Assembly (NCBI GenBank): GCA_030159075.1
Contig: BROG01000291.1
Location: 199,501 to 263,500 of the forward strand
DNA length: 64,000 nt
Origin: Atrina japonica
Lineage: Eukaryota; Mollusca; Bivalvia; Pterioida; Pinnidae
Direction: 5' to 3'
The position numbers were made by a program, and so were the translations under genes. The notes under the pieces were generated by a model. That model saw only the letters and a program-made list of their open reading frames with translations, had not been told where the DNA came from and ran no database searches. Positions within the stretch are counted from its first letter, which is position 1; each line of letters opens with the position of its first letter. Positions 22,558-32,991 of this stretch are shown piece after piece.

Positions 22558-24651
22558 GCCGGTGTTATATATTGATACTTCCCCTATAGCCAGACTCCCA
22601 CTCCCGACCCCGGCGACCCCACTTTAGAGTATGTCTCTCCCCAAATGGGAAAAGACTTACTCTAAAGCCAGTCTCCCCCCCGTGTAATTTTAGTGAGACT
22701 CCTCCCTTAGAGGGGAAGTCTCACTCTAGTGTCAGACCTCCCCCTATTTAGTTTCACTCCAGAGTCAGTCACCTAATCTGAACTAGACTATCCTGCTCTT
22801 TAGAGAAACTGACTGATCGTTGAGCATTTCGACCCGGATATTGTTATAAATGCAAACTTTGTGTCAAAAGAAACAGAAAGTTGAGTAAAAGAACATATCC
22901 AAAATCCTCTTTACTTGGGGAAACTATGAGAAATTATGATTATCTGAAAGTTCGGTACAATTTTGCATGATTTTGTATGGAAATGTAGAAAAATATAGAC
23001 ATTTTGACTAGTTTCTAATCTCATCTGATATAGATATGAAGACTAACTATAAAATGATGACAGTATTAAATGATAGTGATATTTTTTATTAATAATAACT
23101 AATTGATAATTAATAACTAATAATTATATCAGTTTCGTATATTAAGTATAGCCTAGAATTAAGGTTTTCATTGTAAATTTAGTAACACCTACCCTAACTG
23201 AAAGTTAAAAAGAACTAAATTGATTGTGATGATAATAAATAATCTGAACGCACATTGTGTAAAGGTTGCAATATTCACTCTTATCATTTTTGTTTAACTT
23301 TATTAATTTTGGTAGTCAATGGTAAACATTCCCCTTCCCAGTCTCCACAGGCCATTATACATTTCAGTCAATATGTTTGTGACAAGAGCAATTGTTTTTT
23401 GTTGTTGCATTTTTTACATTTTTATATACCACCTCTACAGCATAACGGTATGATAAAACATGTCTTGTGAATAAGATAAGAATGAAAAAAATCATTAAAT
23501 CGGAAAAGTTGGTATTTGATAATTCATTGTTTTATATGGAGGCAAAGAACGTGACTCTTTGGGCAATCTTCAGTATTCAAAGTGTATGCAGTTTGTTTCG
23601 ACAAGCCACAATGGATGCAGAGAAAATCCAATTACAGGAAAAGCTGCTTTTTATACTGTTTGCGAGTTCCTTTGCAAGTACATGTAATACTTTGCTTCAA
23701 GCTAAACAATTACCTGGATACGAACCAGTTGGGATGAACACTTCTTAATAATGGTCTGATGCCAGTTTTAAGAAACCTGGATGCAATACCAGAGAACGTA
23801 CTAAAGTTTGTAGGGTACAAATTTAAGCTCTGTTCAAGATGCGACAATAACATTTGCTCTTATCTCAATGATGGATTGCATTGTGTAAAACCTTTAATTT
23901 TTCTATACGGAGGTGAAAATTAAGAACAAACTACCAAACTCAACGAAGACATTCTAGCTTTGCACGCCTCTATCTGGAAATCACAGATCAATAGAAAATA
24001 ATCTTAAATTTACATGTACATTACTATTCTGCTTTTCGTATATTTTGGTATTTTCACCAAAACCTACATACATACAAATTTTCTTAATTATTTAAAACAA
24101 ATCTTCCGGAAAAAAACTTTCGTTTTTTGTGCATGATATATACCTCAAAGTTTCAAGGCTGGGATTCAATGTAAAAATGTTTCTTAGTGTTTTATGCAAA
24201 TGACTGCAAACTATCGTGTTAATCCGACATCGAATTTATTTTGAATATATTGTTAACATTTTGAATTTGTGATATAGTGCTCTATACGACCCAATATATT
24301 CAACGTAACTATGTCAATGGCATAAAAAGTTAGCACAGCTAATTAGATCGGATTACTTTTAGATACTCGATTGACACCAATAAATAAAATAAGACTGACT
24401 CTATGGTAGGACCGCCGGGGAAGTCTGGCTATGGGGGAAGCCTCACTCTATAACTAGTTGTAGAGTGAGACTTCCCCTAGGAGCGGTCCTGCTCTGGAGC
24501 GAGACTTCCCCCGGGGGTGTCTCGCTCCAGAGTGAGACTTCTCCTGGGGGGAACCTCTCTCTAGAGCAGGACTACCGGGGAAAGACTCACTCTGGGGTAG
24601 GATCGCCGGGGGAGTCAGGCTATGGGGGAAGCCTCACTCTATAACACCGGC
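22558..24651. mobile_element. 2.1 kb element with long, internally repetitive terminal inverted repeats
   Basis: The left end begins GCCGGTGTTATATATTGATA, then CTTCCCCTATAGCCAGACTCCC. The right end, read on the other strand, begins GCCGGTGTTATAGAGTGAGG, then CTTCCCCCATAGCCTGACTCCC. The arms extend about 240-270 bp (to about 22800 and from about 24385). Each is built of repeated GAGTGAGACTTCCCC-like words in both orientations, so each arm can also fold on itself. The interior of about 1.6 kb is AT-rich. Its longest frame (23467-23748) shows no transposase motif, so the element looks non-autonomous. A SINE abuts the right end. Confidence 0.8.
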
Positions 24652-24910
24652 CTGGCTCAGTCGGTAGACTCTTGATCGTGAAGTCATGAGTCCGAGTCTA
24701 GCCGGCGGCAGGTCAGTTTCTTGTCCTTCGGATTGAGACCGTAAAAACTGAGGTTCTGTATCACAGTTGGTGTCGGCACGTTAAAGAACCCTCACTGCCC
24801 CATGGCTGTTAGTGCCGAGCATAGGCCAAAATTTGAAGCCCTTCACTGCCATTTGGTGACGTCTCCATGTGAGTGAAAGATTCTTGAGTGGGACGTTAAA
24901 CAACAATCAA
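24649..24910 (+). mobile_element. tRNA-derived SINE, family 1, head type A
   Basis: The head is GGCCTGGCTCAGTCGGTAGA (A-box region), then GTCATGAGTCCGAGTC (B-box-like). The body runs through CCTTCGGATTGAGACCGTAA, GTCGGCACGTTAAAGAACCC and GGTGACGTCTCCATGTGAGT. It ends GGGACGTTAAACAACAATC. It is the best preserved copy in the window. It begins exactly where the TIR element at 22558-24651 ends. Confidence 0.9.
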
Positions 24911-24985
24911 GTTACAGTGTATATGCAGTGAAATTATTATATGAATTTACGATATTTTCATGATGATGCAGAAGCGACTATTGAA

Positions 24986-25242
24986 AGGGGCATTTACCAA
25001 AAATTCATAGATTTTTTTTTCTACTTTTACTACTTGTACTTAATGTACAATAACAAATAAGAGCTTTACGCAGGCATAAAAAGTGCCAAACCTGGGTTTT
25101 TCAAGCAATTTTCACAAAATATATAGGAATTCAAGAATTTTTAGGTCTGTGTAGATCTCTTTTTTGTTATTTTACATCAGTCTAAGTAGTAAAAAGGGAA
25201 AACAAAATTCGAAGAAAAACACAGCTAATGTCCCTTTTAACT
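24986..25242. mobile_element. MITE, 'AAAGGGGCATT...' family, short form
   Basis: The left end is TTGAAAGGGGCATTTACCAA. The right end on the other strand is GTTAAAAGGGACATTAGCTG. The interior words CTACTTTTACTACTTGTACT and GTGCCAAACCTGGGTTTTTC match the element at 37720-39878, which is longer and carries the same ends. This copy looks like an internally deleted relative. Confidence 0.8.
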
Positions 25243-25558
25243 AAACGGAATATTAATGATTACCTTTCCTCTCTCACTGTGATCAACAGGAGGATCTTTC
25301 AGTTTTCTCTTCATAGTCGAGAGAGTCTTCGACTAAAAAATCAAATTATTACATTTTTAAATTAAATAGGAATCTTTATTGGATTACATTAAACGTGATT
25401 AGCAGAAGAGAGATTGGTAAAAGTAACAGTGGCAAATATTACAGAATGAAAATGAAACGTTCTGTAGAGTTTGACCCTGATTAACCTATTTGTCAAGTGG
25501 CGATACCCTAAAACATATGTGTCTGCCTTACGTGCGTGTATGCGTTTATCAATCTCTA

Positions 25559-25602
25559 ACACAGAGCTGTCGGTCGGAGTGCAAGGACCGACAACTCTGT
25601 GT
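25559..25602. other. Strong hairpin, 17-bp arms
   Basis: ACACAGAGCTGTCGGTC pairs with GACCGACAACTCTGTGT across a 10-nt spacer, with a single mismatch that is G-U compatible in RNA. It lies about 40 bp left of a MITE. It could be a small foldback element or an RNA stem; nothing more can be said. Confidence 0.7.
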
Positions 25603-25640
25603 AAGGGTATGTGTGTTGATATGAATTTTGTTTCAAGACC

Positions 25641-25823
25641 ATTTGTGCCATCTCGACTTTTCGCCCCGAAAACTCTCTAATTAGCGCTACTTTTCGCTTG
25701 CCGAGGCAAACAAGTCGAAAAATCGCTAATGAGCGAGTTTTCGAGGTGAAAAGTCGAAAAATCGCTAATGAGCGAGTTTTCGACTTTTCGCCTCGCCAAG
25801 CGAAAAGTCGAGATGGCACAAAT
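25641..25823. mobile_element. 183-bp MITE with ATTTGTGCCATCTCGACTTT ends
   Basis: The left end ATTTGTGCCATCTCGACTTT is mirrored by the right end, whose complement is the same (CGAAAAGTCGAGATGGCACA, then AAT). The inside holds two tandem copies, 39 bp apart, of a block with AAGTCGAAAAATCGCTAATG then AGCGAGTTTTCGA. The block is itself nearly palindromic around CGCTAATGAGCG. Open frames across it are artefacts. Confidence 0.9.
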
Positions 25824-26579
25824 CAGCCACCATACGGAAGTGTATCAAATAATAGACATTCTACTGAATTAACTAACACAGAATTATATATATATTTGGG
25901 TTGTTCTCTGACAACTTCTCACTTTGTGTGTTTACTTTGCAAAATTTTAGAGAAATATTCACAGTAGTAGTTATTTGGTATACTTCGTGCCATATTCTAC
26001 TTGAATCGAAATAGATTTTTTTTTTTAAAAAACAAATCCATTAAATAGGAAACAATTTTACCGTCATACAATGTTAAGTCAATGGCAGTGTGACAGTAAA
26101 TTAAATTTCCCCATTGCTGTATGCTTGTGCTTTATAATCAATAGAAATATGCATGTAATTAACCAGTAACACTTTGTGTACCGTAAGGCGTACTTTATTC
26201 GGCATTTTATACACTAAAGTACATATAACAATAAATGTATGACGTTATCATAATCTTCACAATGTCGTTAGATTTATTAAGGTAATTATAAAGTGTTTCG
26301 GTCTGTTTCGGGAAATCGCCCGACCCCTCGGATACACGAGTAAAACAGTTTATTTTTATATTATGTTGTTTGGAAAGGAATTTGATATAAAATGCGATAT
26401 ATCTTTAGAAAGAAATTATATATCAAAATGCAAAACAAAGATTTTGGGAACATTCAAATTTCATTTTAACGGATAGGCACTGATAAATAATACAATATGG
26501 TTTAAATTAAATATAATAATGTTTTCAGCAATTGAATCTCAACATGGAATTCAAGATAATTTAAACTACGCATGACACT
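25824..26579. other. Intergenic, no gene supported
   Basis: AT-rich. A short GTTTCGGTCTGTTTCGGGAA word near 26295 resembles the core of the composite repeat in EMC1 intron 1. I see no GIY-YIG or other domain immediately upstream of Penelope-like copy B. Confidence 0.5.
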
Positions 26580-28364
26580 TTGATGGACTGGTATAAATTC
26601 GTTTCCAAGCTATTCAATTACAAACAGGTTTTGCAGTGCCTAGACATCAACCATCTTCTACACAACACTGTCACATGTTCATGTGTTTCATCCCCTTTCA
26701 AATATAATACTATCGGGCATGTCATTACCAGTGACGTTTCTATTGTTGAAAATGAAAGCCTCAAAAATCTTACTTTAAGGGTCCCTAAATACCGGGAAGC
26801 CCGTTCCTTTAATTGACGTCAGAATTTCAGTTTAGTTATGGATTCCGTCGAAGATTATGCCAGACGATGGGCCAAACATGAAGACGTAGAACCAGACACT
26901 TTGTCTGAATGGCTGAAAGCCATACGATGGTTGATAAAATATCGTATTCGAAAACTTAAAGGGACTATAAAAACACGTTATCCCTCTGTATTTAATGATC
27001 CAGAAGTAGTAACTGAACTGGATAGATTACATGACCAATATGTACTGGTACCAGCAGACAAAGCCTCAAATCATATAGTTTTTATTTGTAAGGCACATTA
27101 CTATAATTGTTTATTAGAATAACTTAGGTTTAATACGAATTCTGGAAATCCTACATACACACGTAGCTCACTTTCAAAGGACGAGATCCTACAAAATCAC
27201 GTGTCCGTATTACGCTCATTTTATATACCTAGAACGGATACCGATTTCGAGCTACCACATTTATACTGGATACCTAAACTTCATAAAACCCCATATAAGC
27301 AGAGATACATAGCAGGATCCAGCAAATGTTCTACCAAACCTTACCAAGATATTGACAGACGTTAAGGAGAAACTTCAACAATACTGTACAGTTGCTTATT
27401 CCAGAAGCGGTGTAAATCAGATGTGGATACTTAAAAATTCTAAACAGCTTTTAGAAATTTTGAAGGCACACAATTTTTCTCGAATTCACAGTATCAAAAC
27501 TTATGACTTCTCTACTCTTTACACTACTATTCCACATAAAAAATTAAAAGAAAGACTTTTCAGCATCATAGACAACTGTTTTTTCACTAAAGGTGGTACC
27601 CAAAAATTTAAATATCTAGTGATTGGCTATCAGGATACTTATTGTGTCCAACACCACTCACATAAGTATACTGAAGTGGATATAAAAACATGCTGGAATT
27701 TCTAATAGACAATATATTTGTAATGTTCGGAGACGAAGTCTTTCAACAAACTGTCGGCATTCCTATGGAACCAATTGTGTCCGCTTATTGGCCGACCTGT
27801 TCCTTTATTCAGACGAAGCAGACTTCATTCAGAAACTGCTGAATTAAAAGAAGAAAAAGTTAGCGGTGTCCTTTAATTTGACATTTAAATATATCGACGA
27901 CGTTTTGTCAATTAATAATGATAATTTCCATACATATGTCAATGCGATATATCCCAGCGAACTAGAAATTAAAGACACAACAGAATCAAGCACACACACT
28001 TCATACTTAGACATTTTACTTAATGTAGACACAGACGGGAAATTAGCAACTAAGCTATACGACAAACTCGACGATTTCGGCCTTCCCATCGTAAATGTTC
28101 CACATTTAAGTAGTAATATCCCTCAGCCACCCGCATATGGATTTATATTTCACAAATGATCCGATATGCCAGGGCGTGTACAACATATGAAGATTTCATA
28201 TACAGAGGTAAACTACTCACTGACAATTTTTGACACAGGGATATCGAAAACCGCGTTTAATGTCAATGTTCCGCAAGTTTTACCGTCGGTATAATAGTCT
28301 TGTTTGCGATTACTCTGTTTCACTAAGTGAAATGTTGAGTTGCCTTTTCGTTGGCGGTTGTTGA
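26580..28364 (+). pseudogene. Penelope-like element reverse transcriptase, copy B (decayed)
   Basis: A second, more complete relative of copy A. Blocks in order: LQCLDINHLLHNTVTCSCVS, GHVITSDVSIVENESL, KYREARSFN (then a TGA where tryptophan is expected), and MDSVEDYARRWAKHEDVEPD. Then come LVPADKASNHIVFICKAHYY, LYWIPKLHKTPYKQRYIAG, YDFSTLYTTIPHKKLKERLF, the intact catalytic box KYIDDVLSINN, and LSSNIPQPPAYGFIF. After a last frameshift TQGYRKPRLMSMFRKFYRRY and LSEMLSCLFVGGC lead to a stop at 28362-28364. It has several frameshifts and stops but keeps both catalytic aspartates. The divergence from copy A is large, so these are separate insertions, not a recent duplication. No GIY-YIG domain is visible on either side. 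Confidence 0.88.
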
Positions 28365-28640
28365 GACGTCTGTACCTATTGCGACGAGGATTCACACCTC
28401 ACGTATTTCTTTGGACTTGACTGTGGACTCACGGCGGGTGTGACCGGTCGACAGGGGATGCTTACTCCTACATGGCACCTAATCCCACCTCTTGGTTTCC
28501 AGGGGTCCGTGTTTGTCCATTTTTACCGGATTTGTATCTATGTCCTGGACATTCTATTGATTTATAATTTGGTATTTGAGATTTTTCATATTCCCCTAGA
28601 TATAAGTTCTTTTGAGACTATAATAGGGAGATAACTCTTG
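28365..28640 (+). mobile_element. 3' non-coding module of Penelope-like copy B
   Basis: It contains ACGGCGGGTGTGACCGGTCG, ACAGGGGATGCTTACTCC, TGGCACCTAATCCCACCTCT and CAGGGGTCCGTGTTTGTCC, then an AT-rich tail to about 28640. It corresponds to the segment behind copy A at about 19386-19470. From general knowledge, this type of sequence is very common in bivalve genomes. Confidence 0.75.
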
Positions 28641-28673
28641 AAGCAACATTATTTTGGTATTTGTCTCATTTTG

Positions 28674-29040
28674 TAACAAAATTAAAGCATATCATTGGTC
28701 AAATTTTAATATTGTCGGATTTGGATGAAAAATAAGTGTCATGGGGTATTTCCAATGGTAGATGTATGGAAAGTGTCAGTTGCCATGGGAACAAAATGAA
28801 GGCCACTGATTGGTCGAAATTAAGATATTACTGATTTTGCCGAAAATTGGTATACAGGGGTATTTTGACATTGCAAATTCAATAGTAGCTGTTACAGAAG
28901 CGTTAGTTGTCATGGTAACAAAATAAATGCGTTTGATTGGTCAAGACTGATATTGTATAATTTTTATGAAAAATGGTATTTAGGGGTACTTCAGTATTAC
29001 AAATTCAATGTTAGATCATAACAGTGATGTGTGCAATTGA
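28674..29040. repeat. Three tandem units of about 120-128 bp
   Basis: Units start near 28674, 28792 and 28920 with AACAAAAT(T/G/A)AA. Each contains ATTGGTC, then a GAAAA-TGGTAT-GGGGTA stretch, and ends near a GTTGTCATGGTAAC-like word. They are diverged. Confidence 0.65.
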
Positions 29041-29499
29041 AAGAAAAAAAATGTCAAAATTTCAAGGTGATTAGTACAAAGGTCATATGTACTTGAGGTA
29101 GCTGAAAATGCTGAAAATGTGGGGGTCGTATATCTAAAATATTGGAAATACACCCAAAAAATAGGTTTTGAGCCAAAAACTCAGGGTGACCTATTGCTAT
29201 CGTCTTCTGTCTGTCGTAGCGACGTCATGTATGTTGAGTCAATATCTACAAAGTTGTACCAGTTTGAATCTTTCTTGATTACTCTTGCCAGTAGGTTCTT
29301 TTCTAAACATGCAAACATTTTCAAAGTTTTAATTCTTTTTCAAATGGTTAAATGAATGGTTGCTATGGTTACCAAAATCTTTGTTTTTTATCATTTGATA
29401 TTTATCTCATTAAATACTGTGAAATTATTATTTAGATCCATTTGAAATGAAAGTTGACATTATTTGGAACTAAAACTGAGCATGGTTAACAATTTTTTA

Positions 29500-29850
29500 A
29501 GACATTTTTATATTATATTGTCAAGGCAACCCATTTATTTTGTTAAAGATAAATAACACCGTTCACTTTAAGCAGTAAAGTTCATTTATGCATTATATGA
29601 AGAACATCTGTCAGTGCATTTTTCACAGTCTGTCTTTAAAGCCATTTTCTAGAAATTCCCAAAAATAAAATGTTTTCATTTTATATTGTCTTTGCAATGC
29701 ATTTATTATTTTAAAAGAGAAATAACACAATTCCATTTTTTTTATTTTAAACTTTATAATGTAAGGTTTATTTATGCATTATATGAAGAACATCTCTCGG
29801 TGCGTTGTTTTTACATTTTATTATTAAAGTTGGTCTAAATTGCCATTTTC
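29500..29850. repeat. Two diverged tandem copies of about 170 bp
   Basis: Both halves contain TTATATTGTC, then CATTTATT, GATAAATAACACC or GAGAAATAACACA, and TTTATGCATTATATGAAGAA followed by CATCT. The copies start near 29510 and 29680. No coding signal. Confidence 0.65.
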
Positions 29851-30009
29851 CAGAAATAAAATAAATAAATAAAATTAAAAAATGCCAATATCTAGTTTTT
29901 TGCATAACCAGAAAAATGTGATATCAGTTTGTTTTGTTAAATTCGTATATATTATAATCATATGATTAGATCATCATCTGAATGCTAACAAATAAATATG
30001 AAGACTTCA

Positions 30010-30157
30010 GGGGCCCGTTTTACGAAAGGTCGTAAGTCCTAAATCCTAAGTCTTAGTTCTAATTGTCATGGAACTGACCTATCAATGATGCGTTGCCATG
30101 GTAGTTAGGACTAAATGTTAGAATTTAAGTCTTACGACCTTTCGTAAAATCGGCCCC
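30010..30157. mobile_element. 148-bp MITE with GGGGCCCGTTTTACGAAAGG ends
   Basis: The left end GGGGCCCGTTTTACGAAAGG continues TCGTAAG. The right end is CTTACGACCTTTCGTAAAAT, then CGGCCCC, its near-perfect inverse. The whole element can fold into one hairpin around TTGTCATGGAACT. It looks well preserved. Confidence 0.92.
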
Positions 30158-30483
30158 AGATCAGTATGTTTTGTGTTTGACATGTCAAGAAAAATGTAAA
30201 TTCACAGTTTGAATTAACTATCTGGAGTCCATCTATGGCGACATATGGTTACCATGGCAACGACAGCTCAGGAGATCAATCTAACACCAAATTTCAAATA
30301 AGGTTGACATACAAGTATAAAGTATCAAGTTCCACTGAAATCCGTGATCTTCACTGTCCTACCCTATATAAAAATGTTGATGCTTACAGAGAATGGCTCT
30401 TAAGACGGAATAATAATTGTGACGTAATAAGCTGTATCGTGTTGTATACAGTTGTGCAAAACGGAACTGAAAACTATAATACA

Positions 30484-30681
30484 CATAGGCGTCGGAAGCA
30501 AATTGAAAGTGGGGGGGGCTAAACCAACTTAAAAAACACACACGCCAGAAGTGGGGGGCTAAACCAACTTAAAACACACACGCCAGAAACGTCTTGGGGG
30601 CTAAGCCCCAATTTTCAACACCTATGCCTATCTTTGCAAAAAAAAGTGGGGGGCTAAGCCCCCCCGGCTCCGACGCCTATG
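30484..30681. mobile_element. 198-bp MITE with CATAGGCGTCGGA ends and G-rich repeats
   Basis: It begins CATAGGCGTCGGA and ends TCCGACGCCTATG, a perfect 13-bp inverse. Inside, GTGGGGGGCTAAACCAACTT is present twice in tandem (about 30510 and 30550) with CACACACGCCAGAA between, and GGGGGCTAAGCCCC twice (about 30596 and 30648), a self-complementary word. Confidence 0.9.
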
Positions 30682-31383
30682 ATACATGTATATTATAATA
30701 AAAATAGTCAGATTATCTGTTATTTTCAAAAGCTTTGCGAAAGACCGGATAGATTTTGGATATACCGGTAGTAGGTCTTTGACAAAGAGCGTATCGCATG
30801 CAGTTATATTAATGACTGAAATATAATCTTTTAAAGTATCGAAACAACTTCAGCCTGTAACTAGTTATTCACGTAGGCCTGTCAAAACAAAACATGACTA
30901 TCTTGTAACAGTCGCTCTTGTTATCTATAATAACCTGCGTAACATTTCATTTTAAAACTTGTTCTGGGACGAATGATATTTAAAAAACAGCGAGAGCTAC
31001 CGTCCAGGGGGTGACGGGTAGAACATTTAGGGCAACAATAAAGGGCTTAAACTTTTTATCGTACTGCCACGTACAGAAAGCCAGTTTAATAAATAAAATC
31101 ACCATTTTAAAATGAGCGAAAGCTTAGCCAGACAAGCTGTGTTCATTTTTCTCATTAAGTGGCACAATTTTCTATTTAAAGATTGTTTTTCATTTTTTGA
31201 AAAACATTGAATATGCATGCAATTGCTCATGGGGAAAGAATTCTGTGCAGCACGCAGTGCAACAAATAATGTTTGCCGAAATGTTTGTGTAAAGCTTCCG
31301 TTATAGATTTTTAAAAGAAAAGTTTGGGTTTGATAATTATTTGGAAATGTTAAAGGATAAAGGCGGAAAAATGATGACATTAA

Positions 31384-31730
31384 TTTAGAACCGGAAATCA
31401 AAGATTACCTATTGAATTTGGAAGATGGTCAAATATTGACAGGAATCAAAGATTTTTCAACCCTTGTCACTCTCGTCGAATCGGAGACGAATTTCACTAT
31501 ATTTTAGAATGTACAGAACTTTTAGAATAAAGAAAAAAATAGTCAATAAGTTATTTCCAAAGACAAAATACTAAAATTTGAACAACATTTTCAGTCTAAC
31601 AATATACAGACTCTTAGAAAAATTAAACAAAGCTGCAGTTAGTTTACAATTTATAAATAAATCACAGGGCTTTAATTTAAAAATAGTATCAAGTCTCAGT
31701 CGTGGTAAGAAAAAAAGAGACCAATAGTGA
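31384..31730 (+). pseudogene. LINE reverse transcriptase 3' end, 5'-truncated and frameshifted
   Basis: Reading across frames gives IEFGRWSNIDRNQRFFNPCH, then RRIGDEFHYILECTELLE, and after in-frame stops NKLFPKTKY and IYRLLEKLNKAAVSLQFINK. GRW-x-x-IxRxxRxCxxC followed by IGDEFHYxxxC is the zinc-knuckle-like C-terminus of many non-LTR retrotransposons, here with one cysteine replaced. Only the last part of the ORF is present, as expected for a 5'-truncated insertion. Neighbouring short frames are shadows. Confidence 0.7.
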
Positions 31731-32740
31731 CCTCGATAAAAAGTAAATTTAAATCAATTGATTAATAAATCATCTTACGACAGTAAAAAGTGTTGAAAAT
31801 AGGAATTAATGCTGTCGGAATTTTTTAATGTCGGAATATTTACTGTCGGGGAAAATATATGTCGGAATTTATTTTGTCGAAATACCTCAGTGGTGAAGAA
31901 AATATGCAAATGAGTGTTTATTTAGTTGTTGAAAAGAAAACTCGCATGTAAACCATGCAGTGTTGGAAATTCTATTTATTATTTAAAAGTTGATAATGCA
32001 CATTATTGTCCACAATTGTACATTTAAGAGAAAAATGCCATTGTAATTTTTCACTTGTTGATTTAAACTAGGAGATAGATCTAGATATAATACAGAATAC
32101 CTTATCAACATGACAAATATTATATATTGTTGATCTGCTACATGTACTTTATTTTATTTTATTTCTTCATTACACCAACCAACAACGTTTTAACGTGCGT
32201 GACAATTAAATAGAAAAAAAATACAGTTTACTTTATGCAGTGATATATAAATTGTTACCTTTATATATCGCTGCTTTATTCGAGTCCTTAAATAATTTTT
32301 TCAGGCCAATGGTGTTATTATTATTTTCTAAAATATGAAGTTCCGAATTATTTGGGTTTTTTGTTTGTTTTTTTGTTTTTTTATCGATTGCAATATCTAT
32401 TTATACACTATTAATTATATAATGGATTTATTTTTATCGATGGTGGGATAAAAATAAAAAAATCATTCATTATATAGGTGTTTTTGTTATATCATAATAA
32501 GCTACCATTGACTAGTCTGTTTTACTTTTCATCGGACAAATGCGCCCAGCAGACGATTTCTAGCGCACCTGTCTTTGGGTTATGTCCCTTGTGTTGGAAA
32601 AATATAATCCCAAATATGAACTAAATAAACATTAAAATTCTCCCTTAATTTGTTGGAAAGCTAATTCTAATGCAGTACGAAAAGAAATATATAATCAATA
32701 GTTTGTAATGTATAAAAAATTATTGAAAAACAAATATCGT
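31731..32740. other. Intergenic, no gene supported
   Basis: AT-rich. Four to five TGTCGGAAT-like words lie at 31810-31885 in loose tandem. I see nothing else before the promoter of the plus-strand gene. Confidence 0.55.
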
Positions 32741-32754
32741 TTGTTTAGTGTGTG

Positions 32755-32961
32755 ACAGAACCGGAAATGCGGATGTGCTCTGTTGACAGCGCAAATCTTC
32801 GATTGTTTGAAAATGGCGACTACCGGAGTTTCGTAGCAGAAGAAATAGTTACCAGCTGATGTTATCTTCGTATGGACGTTACAGAATGTGACACGATATT
32901 TCGCGGTGATATATAAAGGTGTTTTGTATTTCAAAATGACATTTTAGTGTAATTGGATGTA
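32755..32961 (+). promoter_or_regulatory. Probable promoter and 5' UTR of plus-strand gene
   Basis: It carries AACCGGAAAT (ETS-type) at about 32759 and AAAATGGCGAC at 32810-32820, a close match to the YY1 motif that often sits at transcription starts of housekeeping genes. A 7-codon upstream ORF begins within that motif (MATTGVS). Two further upstream ATGs precede the proposed start. The role is inferred from motif and position. Confidence 0.5.
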
Positions 32962-32991
32962 ATGGCAGCTGCCGAGACGCCTAGATTGTTG
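32962..32991 (+). CDS. Coiled-coil gene, proposed coding exon 1
   Basis: ATG at 32962 with G at -3 and G at +4. It encodes MAAAETPRLL and ends exactly at a GTATGT donor in phase 0. The next supported plus-strand exon, at 53295, also begins in phase 0, so the two join to MAAAETPRLLDSPSDIRAEI. The 20.3-kb intron between them makes the link an inference: another first exon could exist, and no transcript is available. A longer frame reading through the donor has no ATG of its own and is probably a shadow. Confidence 0.5.

Noticed and set aside
23467..23748. 93-codon frame inside the TIR element as a transposase
   Set aside because: No DDE, helix-turn-helix or zinc-binding pattern seen; too short, and in a very AT-rich interior.
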